This document shows positions 54,028 to 64,000 of a stretch of DNA of 64,000 nucleotides, in pieces. The DNA comes from Sphingobacteriaceae bacterium. GTDB lineage: Bacteria > Bacteroidota > Bacteroidia > B-17B0 > Aurantibacillaceae. Within the stretch, counting starts at the first letter, position 1. Each line of letters begins with the position of its first letter. The notes beneath the pieces were generated by a model. The model saw only the letters and a list, made by a program, of their open reading frames with translations. It was not told where the DNA came from and did no database searches. A program made the position numbers and the translations under genes. The DNA is taken from contig JAHEYG010000002.1 of the NCBI GenBank assembly GCA_023251725.1, positions 17,578-81,577 of the forward strand, read 5' to 3'.

Positions 54028-54478
54028 GTTTTAAAAATTCTAAAGGTGTCCTAATGTCAATGAGTGGATAACCCAATTTTAAATTTATTGAGTTAAACAA
54101 TTTAATTTTGTCAAAATTTACAATGTGCTTAAAGTTCCAGCTTACTAAACAGTCAAGTCTATTGACTGACGCAAGTGCAATGTGAAAAGCGTCGTTCATA
54201 CTTGATTGTCCTAACGCTTTTTCATTAACATAGGTTTCAGCAAGTTTTTTTGCTTCGGCATTAAGTTCAAGATATTTATAACAGTCTATAGGAATTAATG
54301 ATTTAAGGTCTTGAACGTGCGGAGGAGCTAAGCTTAATTCGGTTTCGTTTACTTCGGAAAAATAAATCTCAAAGTCCTTGTTTTTAATTCGGTCAAAAAG
54401 TTGCCTTGTCACTACTTCAAACTCTTCGTCAAAATAGCCGCCAATTACAGAAGTGTCTATATATATTCGTTGTCTCAT
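54017..54478 (-). CDS. PIN-domain protein, probable VapC-type toxin
   Basis: A 153-residue single-domain protein with the acidic PIN residues: Asp8 (YIDTSV), a Glu in SEVNETELS (45 or 47), Asp96 (NDAFHIALA) and Asp109 (RLDCLVSWNF), followed by FKHIVNFDKI. Proteins of this type are Mg-dependent RNases, usually toxins. The 47-codon gene overlapping its 3' end is the likely partner. The pair sits in a ~750-bp segment bounded by direct repeats of the LRR gene's end, which points to insertion as a unit. Whether it is active as a toxin cannot be told from sequence. Confidence 0.82.
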   Translation of the reverse strand: MRQRIYIDTSVIGGYFDEEFEVVTRQLFDRIKNKDFEIYFSEVNETELSLAPPHVQDLKSLIPIDCYKYLELNAEAKKLAETYVNEKALGQSSMNDAFHIALASVNRLDCLVSWNFKHIVNFDKIKLFNSINLKLGYPLIDIRTPLEFLKHED

Positions 54479-54588
54479 TCGTTAATGTTACTCAAATATA
54501 AGAAATTTTTTCATAGGTAAAATGTCATAAAAAAGGCGGGGGACCAAGCATTGCCGATATCTTACGGATTAATTTCTGATAAAAAAAA

Positions 54589-55221
54589 TTACCACTTACA
54601 TTTGCAAGAAGGCGAGAAGAAAATTTTTGCTTTTGGCATTAGTTCCTGTAAATGATTTTGCTGCTCATCGCTCAATAAAATATTTCTTAAATCTAATACT
54701 TTTAAAGCTTTTAAATTAATCAGCGTTTCCGGAAAATCTGCTAAATTATTGCTCCACATATCCGCAATTTCTAAACTTGCTAAATTTCCGAATTGCGGCG
54801 GCAAACCCTCTAATTCGTTTTGATTGATGTTGATGTATCTTAAATTTTTTAATAATCCTATTTCTTTGGGAAGGCGCTCGAGTCCGGTTTTATTACAGGT
54901 AAAATATTGCAGTTGTATTAATTCGCCTATGCCTTCCGGAATTTCCTTAATGCTGTTTTTACTCACATCTAAATACTGCAGATTTTTAAATTTAAAAATT
55001 TCGGGCGGGAAAGTTTTTAAATGTTTTCGTTTTAAATTTAATTTAATCACCTTATCGGGATTTTTTAAAGCCGAATCCAAATTAGTAAATGCTTCCATTT
55101 TCCAAATGGTAACCGAATCCAATAATTGTGCATCTAATTGTTTTGAAAAAACAAAAGATAAAAAGCAAATCAAAACTGATCTGCTAAAAACTCTTAAAAT
55201 TATTTTATTAAACTTTTGCAA
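54589..55221 (-). CDS. Secreted leucine-rich-repeat protein
   Basis: The 210-residue product has a signal peptide (ends SKQLDAQ) and then five or six leucine-rich repeats of about 23 residues (about 57-185), for example LKTFPPEIFKFKNLQYLDVS, IKEIPEGIGELIQLQYF and LERLPKEIGLLKNLRYINI. The C-terminus, FFSPSCKCKW, is cysteine-containing. Its start overlaps the end of ribF by 22 bp, so it is probably translated from the ribF transcript. LRR proteins bind other proteins; the partner is unknown. Its 3' end is duplicated beyond the adjacent PIN module. Confidence 0.85.
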   Translation of the reverse strand: MQKFNKIILRVFSRSVLICFLSFVFSKQLDAQLLDSVTIWKMEAFTNLDSALKNPDKVIKLNLKRKHLKTFPPEIFKFKNLQYLDVSKNSIKEIPEGIGELIQLQYFTCNKTGLERLPKEIGLLKNLRYININQNELEGLPPQFGNLASLEIADMWSNNLADFPETLINLKALKVLDLRNILLSDEQQNHLQELMPKAKIFFSPSCKCKW

Positions 55222-56129
55222 AATTTTTCGTCGTTTTTAATGGCTTCAATTAATTCTTCAATCGAGTTAAATTTTTTCTCGTCTCTTACTCTTTCTATAA
55301 ACTCAATTTTTACGTTTTTATTATAAATATCCTGTTCAAAGTTAAAAATATTTACTTCTAATTTTAATTCGGGCGTATTATCTGTTGTGGGATTTGTGCC
55401 GATGTTCATCATACCATGCCCATTAAACCCATTCACCTCAACTTTTACAAAGTAAACACCCTTGGAGGGAATTAGTTTATCGGGGTTTTCAACTTTTAAA
55501 TTAGCGGTAGGAATTCCAATGGTTCTTCCCAGCTTTTTACCGTGCACAACCAATCCGCTTAAAAAATAATTATATCCTAAAAATTGCGCGGCCGTTTTTA
55601 CATCGCCTTCAAAAAGCGCTTTTCGTATTTTAGTGGAGCTGATATTTATTTCGTTAATTTCCTGAGCGGGAATTTCTTCAACTTCAAATCCAAATAATGT
55701 AGAAGCATTTTTAAACGTTTCAATATTTCCGCTCCTGTTTTTCCCGAATTTATGATCGTATCCTATCACCAAAATTTTTGTATTTAATTTTTCAACTAAA
55801 ATTTCCTTAATAAATTTTTCAGGCTCAATCTGCGAAAATTCATTGGTAAAAGGATAAACAACCGTAAAATCAACTCCCGCCTTTCTTAATAATTCGGTTT
55901 TTTCATTTAAATCACTTAATAATTGTAAATCGTTTTGATTAGGAAATAATATTTTTCGCGGATGCGGATCAAAAGTAAACGCTATGGTTTTTCCCCCTTT
56001 CTTTTCTTTGACTTCAGCTAATCTCTTTAAAATTTTTTGATGCCCCAAATGCACCCCGTCAAAAGTACCAATGGTAACAATTCCTTGCCCTTCAAAATGC
56101 AAGTCTTTAAAATCAGTAATTATTTCCAT
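55200..56129 (-). CDS. ribF: Bifunctional riboflavin kinase / FAD synthetase
   Basis: Makes FMN from riboflavin and FAD from FMN. I start at ATG 56129 (MEIITDFKDLHFEGQG) rather than five codons upstream. The adenylyltransferase domain (about residues 1-180) has the nucleotide-binding GTFDGVHLGHQKIL and FTFDPHPRKIL; the flavokinase domain (about 185-305) has GRTIGIPTANL, GVYFVKVEVNG and MMNIGTNPTT. Length of 309 residues is normal. Upstream atpD is divergent. The LRR gene follows with a 22-bp overlap. Confidence 0.94.
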   Translation of the reverse strand: MEIITDFKDLHFEGQGIVTIGTFDGVHLGHQKILKRLAEVKEKKGGKTIAFTFDPHPRKILFPNQNDLQLLSDLNEKTELLRKAGVDFTVVYPFTNEFSQIEPEKFIKEILVEKLNTKILVIGYDHKFGKNRSGNIETFKNASTLFGFEVEEIPAQEINEINISSTKIRKALFEGDVKTAAQFLGYNYFLSGLVVHGKKLGRTIGIPTANLKVENPDKLIPSKGVYFVKVEVNGFNGHGMMNIGTNPTTDNTPELKLEVNIFNFEQDIYNKNVKIEFIERVRDEKKFNSIEELIEAIKNDEKFCKSLIK

Positions 56130-56172
56130 AAAAAATTCAAACAAAAGTAAATAAACAGTTGATATATTTTAA

Positions 56173-57819
<1,647 letters not shown>

Positions 57820-57821
57820 GT

Positions 57822-57898
57822 TGATGGTTTATAGTCAATAGTTGATGGCAAAACACCGTATGTAAACTATAAACAATAAACAATAAACTATAAACTTT
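57822..57898. repeat. Simple-repeat spacer between atpD and atpC
   Basis: gatggtttatagtcaatag units on one side and aaactataaacaataaac units on the other form an imperfect inverted repeat filling the 83-bp spacer. Confidence 0.7.
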
Positions 57899-57902
57899 CA
57901 CT

Positions 57903-58139
57903 ATGAAACTGGAAATAATCACTCCCGATAAAAAACTTTACAGCGGAAATGTAAAATCTGCAACATTTCCGGGAAGTGAGGGTTCATTTGGCGTTTTAAA
58001 TAATCATGCGCCAATGATTTCAACTTTAATAGCAGGAACGATTGAACTTACAGATGATTCCAACACAAAACATAATTTCGAAATTAAAGGCGGTGTTGTT
58101 GAGGTATTAAAAAATAATGTGATTGTATTATCTGAATAA
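57903..58139 (+). CDS. atpC: F-type ATP synthase subunit epsilon, short form
   Basis: The 78-residue product (MKLEIITPDKKLYSGNVKSA to NNVIVLSE) comprises only the N-terminal beta-sandwich of the epsilon subunit, with the conserved FPGSEGSFGVLNNHAPMI. The C-terminal two-helix arm found in the ~139-residue E. coli protein, which inhibits ATP hydrolysis, is absent; short epsilons like this are common in Bacteroidota. It follows atpD on the same strand and is ended by a terminator 24 bp downstream. Confidence 0.93.
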   Translation: MKLEIITPDKKLYSGNVKSATFPGSEGSFGVLNNHAPMISTLIAGTIELTDDSNTKHNFEIKGGVVEVLKNNVIVLSE

Positions 58140-58162
58140 TTTTTAAAAAAAACATTTCATAA

Positions 58163-58195
58163 AAAAAGGAGTTAAAAATTTAACTCCTTTTTTTT
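58163..58195. terminator. Intrinsic terminator after atpC, possibly bidirectional
   Basis: Stem aaaaaggagttaaa / tttaactccttttt with A-run and T-run. It lies between atpC (plus) and the bacilliredoxin gene (minus) and can serve both. Confidence 0.9.
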
Positions 58196-58215
58196 ATTTT
58201 AAGATATTTTATTCA

Positions 58216-58626
58216 TTAACAGAATTCGTCATACACCATTTTCAAATGCTCAGAAATCATTTGTGCGGTTCTTCCTTCAATGTTATGGCGCTCCACAAAA
58301 TGAACCAATTCTCCGTTTTTAAATAATGCAATTGCCGGCGAAGATGGCGGATAAGGCGCAAAATGTTTTCTTGCCTGATTTACCGCATCAGTATCAAAAC
58401 CGGCAAAAACAGCCGTTAATTTCGACGGTTTTTTAGTATTGCTTAAACTCATTTTAATTCCCGGTCGGGCTGCCCCGGCCGCACATCCGCAAACCGAATT
58501 TACAACCACCAAAACAGTTCCCTGTTGTTTAATAGCCGCCTCAACCGAATCTGTACTGATTAAATCTTCAAAACCTACAGCTGTTAATTCAGCTTTCATC
58601 GGTTTTACTAACGCTTCTGGATACAT
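58216..58626 (-). CDS. Bacilliredoxin (BrxA/BrxB family)
   Basis: The 136-residue thioredoxin-fold protein contains the family's CGC motif (Cys46-Gly-Cys48 in NSVCGCAAGAARPG) and the start MYPEALVKPMKAELTAVGF, which fixes ATG 58626; the open frame reaches 15 codons further without homology. Members reduce mixed disulfides with bacillithiol in Firmicutes and some Bacteroidota. Whether this organism makes bacillithiol cannot be judged from the window. The gene is single and converges on atpC. Confidence 0.92.
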   Translation of the reverse strand: MYPEALVKPMKAELTAVGFEDLISTDSVEAAIKQQGTVLVVVNSVCGCAAGAARPGIKMSLSNTKKPSKLTAVFAGFDTDAVNQARKHFAPYPPSSPAIALFKNGELVHFVERHNIEGRTAQMISEHLKMVYDEFC

Positions 58627-58894
58627 AGTATTATTTTTATTTAACACAAAGTTAAAACAATTTAATGACAATTTTGGTTATTAATTTCGGTTCAAATTAT
58701 TTAAAAAAATAAAAATCCTTCGTCAAAATACAACCTAAATGCATTAGATTTTTATGTAAATAATCATTGTAGAAGTATTGTTGAAAAATATGAGCCAAAC
58801 GCGCCTAATATTGAGTGAGTAATTTTGCATTCTAAATTATATAGGATAGATTTGAACGATACTTTTTAATTTAATCTGTGTACAATCTAAAATC

Positions 58895-59296
58895 ATGAAA
58901 AAAACATTCCCATTACGCATTTCATTTTTGGTGTACTTGTTTATTTTAGGTTTCAATTTTGCAAATGCGCAAGCTGCTAAAACACTTCCCAATAGTTTTG
59001 TAATTCACGGAAAACTAAGTGATGAACAATTAACTTTTTATACCAAAAGTATTGAAGCTGCAGATTTTGAACAATACCGTTTAAAAACCGTTTCATTAAT
59101 ATTGAAATTTAAAAATGGTTTTGTTTTAGAATTACTTTCTGCAAAAGATTTAATGGTAAAAAATAAAATTCAGAATATTGATTATAACGGTTATCCCGAA
59201 AATGTAAAAGCAATTAATTATAAATATCCACTATTTGAAATAAATAAGTCAGGATGGATAACTGCCGAAGCTGTAACCGCTACCGATACAAAATAA
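58895..59296 (+). CDS. Small secreted protein of unknown function, paired with giant adhesin gene
   Basis: A 133-residue product with a signal peptide (ends FANAQ). The mature part has a helix (LSDEQLTFYTKSIEAADFEQYRL) and beta strands (TVSLILKFKNGFVLELLSAKDLMV). I recognise no family; sequence similarity to the small protein at 25.9 kb is not evident, but size, secretion signal and place (6 bp before a large T9SS cargo gene) are the same. Co-transcription with the adhesin is likely. No function can be assigned. Confidence 0.75.
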   Translation: MKKTFPLRISFLVYLFILGFNFANAQAAKTLPNSFVIHGKLSDEQLTFYTKSIEAADFEQYRLKTVSLILKFKNGFVLELLSAKDLMVKNKIQNIDYNGYPENVKAINYKYPLFEINKSGWITAEAVTATDTK

Positions 59297-59302
59297 AATT
59301 GA

Positions 59303-62300
59303 ATGAAAATTAAATCACTATATTATAATTTATTTTTCGTTGGATTTTTATTGTTTTCCAATTCATTTTTTTCTCAAGCGCCCCTAAATGACAATTGTGC
59401 CGGCGCAATTAATATTCCTTTAGCAACTCCGCCACCATGTGGTGTAGGAAACCAAGTTGGTGCAAATACTGTTGTTAACGGAACAAATGTAAACGCCACT
59501 CCTGGAAATCCCTATATATATCAAACCGGTTGTACTGGCGCAGCCGCTACTATGAATTTTCCTGCTAATGATGTTTGGTATTCATTTGTTGCTACGGGCT
59601 ATCAATGTAACATTACTATTAATTCCACCTTCTCTACTCCAAACGTTGCTTTTTATTCGGGCAATTGTGCCGCACTCGGTGGAGGAATTGGAGGATGTGC
59701 CGTTGGAGCAGGCGGTGTAGTTACGTTAACAGTAACTCAATTGGTGCCGGGCACAACTTATTATTTACAAATAAGCGGCGCAACAGGACAATCCGGAACT
59801 TTTACAATGAATATTAATAATAGTATCAATTGCAATAACTGTTTGGTCAATTCAAATATCACAGTTAGTCCATTGCCCGTGGCAGGCGCTTACCCTCCTA
59901 ATACAACTGTACAATTTTGTTTTCACGTTGGACAATACAATACAATTAATACAAATTGGTTACATGGCGTACAACTTTCTTTCGGTTCCTGTTGGAATCC
60001 GGCTTCACTCGTTACAAATATTCCTACACCTGCAGGTGCCGCCGGAACTTGGGCTTATTATCCCGCAGGAATAGGTGTGCAAAATGCCGTTAACTGGACC
60101 GCCGGTTGGTATTTCGATTTTAATCCGCCCGACGGCAATCCTAAAAATAATTTTGGCGATTTGCCTAGCGGAGTTGTTACTGCAGGTATGTGGAATTTCT
60201 GCGCCACTCTAACATCAAAAGCTGTTTGTACCCCCGGATGTAATTTATCTGTAACTTTTAATACAAGCGGTGATGGAGAATCCGGTTCCTGGGCAAATAA
60301 TGGTTGTACCAATGATCCTCCTGCCGTTTTTCAAGCTATAGGTGCTTGTTGTCCACCAATTATGTCTTCAATTCCTGTAAAATGTTTTGGAACTGCTACC
60401 GGAACTGCTATTGCCACTCCTGTCGGTGCTGCGGGACCGTATACTTATAACTGGACCGGCCCAGCAGGTTACACCGCTACAACTGTTGGTGCTGTTGGAG
60501 CGAATACCATTACAAATGTTGTAGCCGGAATTTATACAGTTCAGGTAATTGATATAAACTTATGTTCAACTACAAACACGGTACAAGTAACACAACCTCC
60601 TGTAATTGTTTTAGTGCCTGCTTCAGTAAATGCAAGTTGTTTACTTAACGGTTCTGCTTCAGTGGTGGCTGCCGGCGGAACACCAGGATACACTTATACC
60701 TGGTCGCCCATTGGAGGAAATGCTGCTAACGCTCCTAATTTAACTCCCGGAACTTATACTGTAACAGTCGCTGATTCTAAAAATTGTTTGCAAACTGCAA
60801 CGGTAAACGTAATTTTAGTTGGGGCTGTTTCTCCTGCATTTACCACTCCAACATATACACAATGTTTAACCGGAAATAGTTTTGTGTTTACTGCGTTAAC
60901 AGCTGCCGGAACACACACTTTCAGTTTTAATCCTATTGCAGGTTCGCCCGCAAGTGGTTTTGTTACACCTTACGGACCAGTTAGTTTTACCGCACCCGGA
61001 ACTTACACTGTTACACATACTGTTTCAACCGGAAGTTGTGCCTCAACTACCAATTCAGTTATTGTTATTAATCCACAACCAACCGTTACGGCTAATAACA
61101 ATGGTCCTTTATGCATTGGTTCAAATATTGTTCTAACAGGTGGTGGCGGTACCACTTATTCATGGACCGGTCCTGCCGGATTTGTTTCTGCTTTACAAAG
61201 TCCAACAATTGTTGCAGCTACCGTAGTTAACGCCGGCGTGTATACGGTTACGGCAACACTCAATGGTTGTACGGGAACAAATACAACGCTTGTTTCATTA
61301 ACTACACCAACAGCTTCGGCAAGTAATACCGGTCCGTATTGCGCAGGAACCACTATTCAATTAAATACCCCTGCTGCCACTTCTTATACATGGTCAGGGC
61401 CAAATGTTTTCAATTCGAATTTGCAAAATCCAACCTTAACAAATTGTACAATTGCAATGGCTGGAACTTATACAGTATTGGTTACTTCAGGTGTTTGTAC
61501 TTCATCAGCAACAACAAATGTAGTTGTTAACGCCCTCCCAACACCGACAGCTAATAGTAACAGTCCGATTTGTGTTGGGCAAGCAATTAATTTTACCGGT
61601 TTGGGAGGATTAAATTATTCCTGGAGTGGTCCTTCAGGTTTTATTTCAGCCATCGCAAACCCAAATATTCCAATTGCAGCTGTTACTAATTCCGGGCCGT
61701 ACACACTAACGGTTACCGATATTAATCTTTGTAAGAACACGGTGGTAACAATTGTGGTGGTAAATCCTTTACCAATAATTATTGTAAATAATCCTACTGT
61801 TTGCGTCAATCAAACTATTAATTTAACCGCAAATGGCGGAGCCGGTTATTTATGGAATGGCCCCTTAGCTTTTACTTCCATTCTGCAAAATCCAAATATT
61901 GCAAATGCAGTGGTGGGTATGACAGGAGTTTATAATTTAACCGTAACAAGCGCTGTAGGCTGTACCAACACCGCTGTATCCAATGTATCCGTATTTCCAT
62001 TACCAAATCCTGCAATAACTTCAAATACACCTTGTGTTGGAAATACATTAAATCTTACTGGGAGCGGCGGTGCTGTTTATGGATGGTTGGGACCCAATAA
62101 TTTTATTAGTCAATCTCAAAATCCGAATATTAATTTAGTTACTTTGGCTGCTGCCGGTGTTTACACACTGTTAGTAAGTTCTGGAAGTTGTACAGCCAGT
62201 ATTACCGGCGTAATTTCAATTAACCCATTGCCAAGCCCTTTAATTGTTAGTAACAGTCCTGTTTGTATTGGGATGCCAATTAATTTTACAGGTAGTGGTG

Positions 62301-63700
62301 GTGTTTCTTATTCATGGAGCGGACCGGCAGGTTTTACTGACGCTACTCAAAATCCAACCATTGCAATTTCGGCTTTAAATAATTCAGGACAATATACTTT
62401 AACCGTTACTGATGCAAATAATTGCGTTAATTCAATTTCTTCAGGAGTTGTTGTTAATCCGCAACCTAACGTTTCCGCAACGGGGACAACTGTGTGCGAA
62501 AATGCTAATGCCAACTTAAGCGCTAATGGCGGTGTAACTTATAATTGGAGTGGCCCTGGTGGATATATTTCTATTTCACAAAATCCGATTATTATTGGTG
62601 CAACAATGGCTGCTACTGGGCAGTATACTGTTTTGGTTACTGATGTAAATACATGTACAAACTCTGCGGTTGCAAATATTATTATTAATCCTGCTCCTAC
62701 GCCAAGTATTATTACTAATAGTCCAATTTGTATTAATGACATTTTAAATTTAGCTGTCAGTGGAGGTGTTTCTTATTCTTGGACCGGACCTGGCGGGTTT
62801 ACATCAACTTCACCAAATCCAACAATTACTGCTACTTCTGTTTCTGTTGGTGGAATTTATGCAGTTACAGCAACTGGAATTGGTGGTTGCATTGGTAGTA
62901 TAAATATTAATACAATTGTTAATCCTAATCCATCTGCAAACATTATTGCTGGTCCCAATAAGGGATGTGCGCCGTTGTGCGTTACGTTTACATGTATTAG
63001 TTCAGCTTCTTTGCAAAGTTGCGATTGGAATTTTGGAAACGGTTTAACATCAACAGGGCCTTCCAACGCCGGTACTTGTTTTAATTCAACAGGAATTTAT
63101 AGTATTACTGCTTCTATTGTTGATGTTAATGGTTGTAGAAACTCTGCTACTTATACTGCGCAGGTATATCCTAAACCTATTGCTGATTTTAATTATCATC
63201 CTTATCATCCCATTGTAAACGATGGAATAACTTTTACTGATGCTTCTTTTAATGCTGCAATTACAGGATGGAATTGGTATTTTATAAGCAACGCTCAGTA
63301 TCAGTCAAATTTACAAAATCCAACTTTTATTTATACAGAAGCCGGCGAATACCCAATTACTTTAGTGGTGATAAGCGATCACGGCTGTAAGGATACAGCG
63401 ATAAAATTAATTATTGTTGGAGAAGATTTTGGGATTTTTGTTCCGAATGCATTTACGCCAAACGGTGATGGTTTAAACGATGTGTTTCAACCAAAAGGAT
63501 TTGGAATTATTAAATATGCATTAAGGATGTTTAACCGTTGGGGGGAAGAATTATTTTATACTGAAGATTTTTTCCATCCTTGGGATGGAGTCTACCAGGG
63601 CAGATTATCGCAAGACGATATTTATATTTGGAAAATTAACGTAGTAGATGTATTCAGTAAAGCTCATGAATATACAGGGCATGTAACTCTTATAAAATAA
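59303..63700 (+). CDS. Giant secreted adhesin with Ig-like repeats, PKD domains and gliding-type (type B) C-terminus
   Basis: A 1465-residue surface protein: signal peptide (ends NSFFSQ), a PPC-like domain (APLNDNCAGAINIPL, about residues 25-175), a beta domain with cysteines (about 180-345), SprB-like repeats (about 350-500; GGTPGYTYTWSP, GTYTVTVADSKNC), eight Ig-like repeats of about 77 residues (593-1210), two PKD-like domains (about 1211-1375) and a CHU_C domain (FVPNAFTPNGDGLNDVFQPK to HVTLIK) that directs export by T9SS as a type B substrate. Such adhesins serve attachment or gliding. Type B cargo usually needs a PorP/SprF partner; two are in the window, neither adjacent. Confidence 0.88.
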   Translation: MKIKSLYYNLFFVGFLLFSNSFFSQAPLNDNCAGAINIPLATPPPCGVGNQVGANTVVNGTNVNATPGNPYIYQTGCTGAAATMNFPANDVWYSFVATGYQCNITINSTFSTPNVAFYSGNCAALGGGIGGCAVGAGGVVTLTVTQLVPGTTYYLQISGATGQSGTFTMNINNSINCNNCLVNSNITVSPLPVAGAYPPNTTVQFCFHVGQYNTINTNWLHGVQLSFGSCWNPASLVTNIPTPAGAAGTWAYYPAGIGVQNAVNWTAGWYFDFNPPDGNPKNNFGDLPSGVVTAGMWNFCATLTSKAVCTPGCNLSVTFNTSGDGESGSWANNGCTNDPPAVFQAIGACCPPIMSSIPVKCFGTATGTAIATPVGAAGPYTYNWTGPAGYTATTVGAVGANTITNVVAGIYTVQVIDINLCSTTNTVQVTQPPVIVLVPASVNASCLLNGSASVVAAGGTPGYTYTWSPIGGNAANAPNLTPGTYTVTVADSKNCLQTATVNVILVGAVSPAFTTPTYTQCLTGNSFVFTALTAAGTHTFSFNPIAGSPASGFVTPYGPVSFTAPGTYTVTHTVSTGSCASTTNSVIVINPQPTVTANNNGPLCIGSNIVLTGGGGTTYSWTGPAGFVSALQSPTIVAATVVNAGVYTVTATLNGCTGTNTTLVSLTTPTASASNTGPYCAGTTIQLNTPAATSYTWSGPNVFNSNLQNPTLTNCTIAMAGTYTVLVTSGVCTSSATTNVVVNALPTPTANSNSPICVGQAINFTGLGGLNYSWSGPSGFISAIANPNIPIAAVTNSGPYTLTVTDINLCKNTVVTIVVVNPLPIIIVNNPTVCVNQTINLTANGGAGYLWNGPLAFTSILQNPNIANAVVGMTGVYNLTVTSAVGCTNTAVSNVSVFPLPNPAITSNTPCVGNTLNLTGSGGAVYGWLGPNNFISQSQNPNINLVTLAAAGVYTLLVSSGSCTASITGVISINPLPSPLIVSNSPVCIGMPINFTGSGGVSYSWSGPAGFTDATQNPTIAISALNNSGQYTLTVTDANNCVNSISSGVVVNPQPNVSATGTTVCENANANLSANGGVTYNWSGPGGYISISQNPIIIGATMAATGQYTVLVTDVNTCTNSAVANIIINPAPTPSIITNSPICINDILNLAVSGGVSYSWTGPGGFTSTSPNPTITATSVSVGGIYAVTATGIGGCIGSININTIVNPNPSANIIAGPNKGCAPLCVTFTCISSASLQSCDWNFGNGLTSTGPSNAGTCFNSTGIYSITASIVDVNGCRNSATYTAQVYPKPIADFNYHPYHPIVNDGITFTDASFNAAITGWNWYFISNAQYQSNLQNPTFIYTEAGEYPITLVVISDHGCKDTAIKLIIVGEDFGIFVPNAFTPNGDGLNDVFQPKGFGIIKYALRMFNRWGEELFYTEDFFHPWDGVYQGRLSQDDIYIWKINVVDVFSKAHEYTGHVTLIK
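61079..62932 (+). repeat. Eight Ig-like repeats of about 232 bp within the giant adhesin
   Basis: Each unit carries SNSPICVG-, SYSWSGPxGF, QNPxI and YTLTVTxxxxC-type anchors and ends NPLP or NPxP. Copies are diverged at DNA level, so expansion is not recent. Confidence 0.85.
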
Positions 63701-64000
63701 AATTTTCCCCCATTTTATTTCCTATTTGTAAAATCTATATACTTTTCGCGAAAAGTTTTCACAAAAATCGAAGTTCTTTTTTATTGAGAATTAATTTGCG
63801 TGTATTTTGAAGCTCTATTCAAATCCAAATTAATTCCTAAATCATTACAGTGTATGAATTTATATTTATTCATTAATACTAAATAGTCGAACCTCATATT
63901 CTCTATAAGCATTGATAACATTACGTTTGTTCAAAAACTGTGTGATAAAAATCTGCCGAAAAAGCTAAAAAAAGGTTTAAAAAGCGGCAGATTTGTATAT
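63701..64000. other. Non-coding end of window with a stem-loop
   Basis: No gene seen. A 10-bp inverted repeat aaatctgccg (63949-63958) and cggcagattt (63985-63994) encloses an A-rich 26-nt loop. It may be a terminator or attenuator-type element for a gene outside the window, but the loop is long and no T-run follows within view. Confidence 0.4.

Overview
The window is AT-rich (roughly one third G+C by eye) chromosomal DNA of a member of the Bacteroidota, probably a free-living, surface-associated or gliding lineage of class Bacteroidia. The evidence is the type IX secretion system (T9SS: gldJ, porU, porV, two porP/sprF homologues and two PorE-like proteins), many secreted proteins with T9SS sorting domains, a primary sigma factor lacking region 1.1, a split-off short ATP synthase epsilon subunit, a Pur-family DUF3276 protein, and several promoters of the TTTG-N18-20-TAnnTTTG type. 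I cannot place it to family from sequence alone. No rRNA, tRNA, CRISPR array or transposase was found.

Layout. 1-5.7 kb: a tandem array of four paralogous TPR / membrane helix / coiled-coil proteins, the first cut by the window edge, embedded in simple-sequence repeats. 5.7-14.8 kb: housekeeping genes (rpoD, recN, a LtaS-type sulfatase-fold transferase, fabI, a dipeptide epimerase, a sensor kinase, a cyclase-family hydrolase). 14.8-24.2 kb: murF, gldJ and porP on the minus strand, facing porU-porV on the plus strand; this is the core T9SS locus. 24.2-31.3 kb: a Cas4-like/DEDD nuclease fusion, a small secreted protein plus a large T9SS cargo protein, rpe, a lipoprotein, and a glutaryl-CoA-dehydrogenase-like enzyme. 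31.4-34.5 kb: a porP/sprF plus PorE-like pair. 34.6-41.5 kb: three tandem ~700-residue T9SS cargo paralogues, each with its own strong terminator. 41.5-50.9 kb: DUF3276, purL, a cupredoxin with a T9SS tail, a TPR/propeller/SPOR protein and a PAS-GAF-SpoIIE phosphatase. 50.9-58.7 kb: a secreted subtilase, a PIN-domain module bounded by a 79-bp direct repeat, a leucine-rich-repeat protein, ribF, atpD, atpC and a bacilliredoxin. 58.9-63.7 kb: a second small secreted protein plus giant adhesin pair, the latter ending in a gliding-type (type B) C-terminal domain.

How the parts fit. GldJ, PorP, PorU and PorV belong to the machinery that exports, cleaves and attaches cargo. The proteins at 26.3, 34.6, 37.0, 39.3, 44.4, 50.9 and 59.3 kb are its likely substrates. 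The two PorE-like proteins (32.5 and 45.1 kb) would tie outer-membrane parts to peptidoglycan, although both have unusual C-terminal ends.

The most unusual parts are: (i) the TPR array, whose members stop exactly where a SpoIIE phosphatase domain would begin, while the 47.5-kb gene shows the complete version of the same linker; (ii) simple repeats that encode both the signal peptide and the membrane helix of those proteins; (iii) an 8-bp repeat that carries one gene's stop codon and the next gene's start codon; and (iv) the PIN module flanked by a duplicated 3' end of the neighbouring gene.
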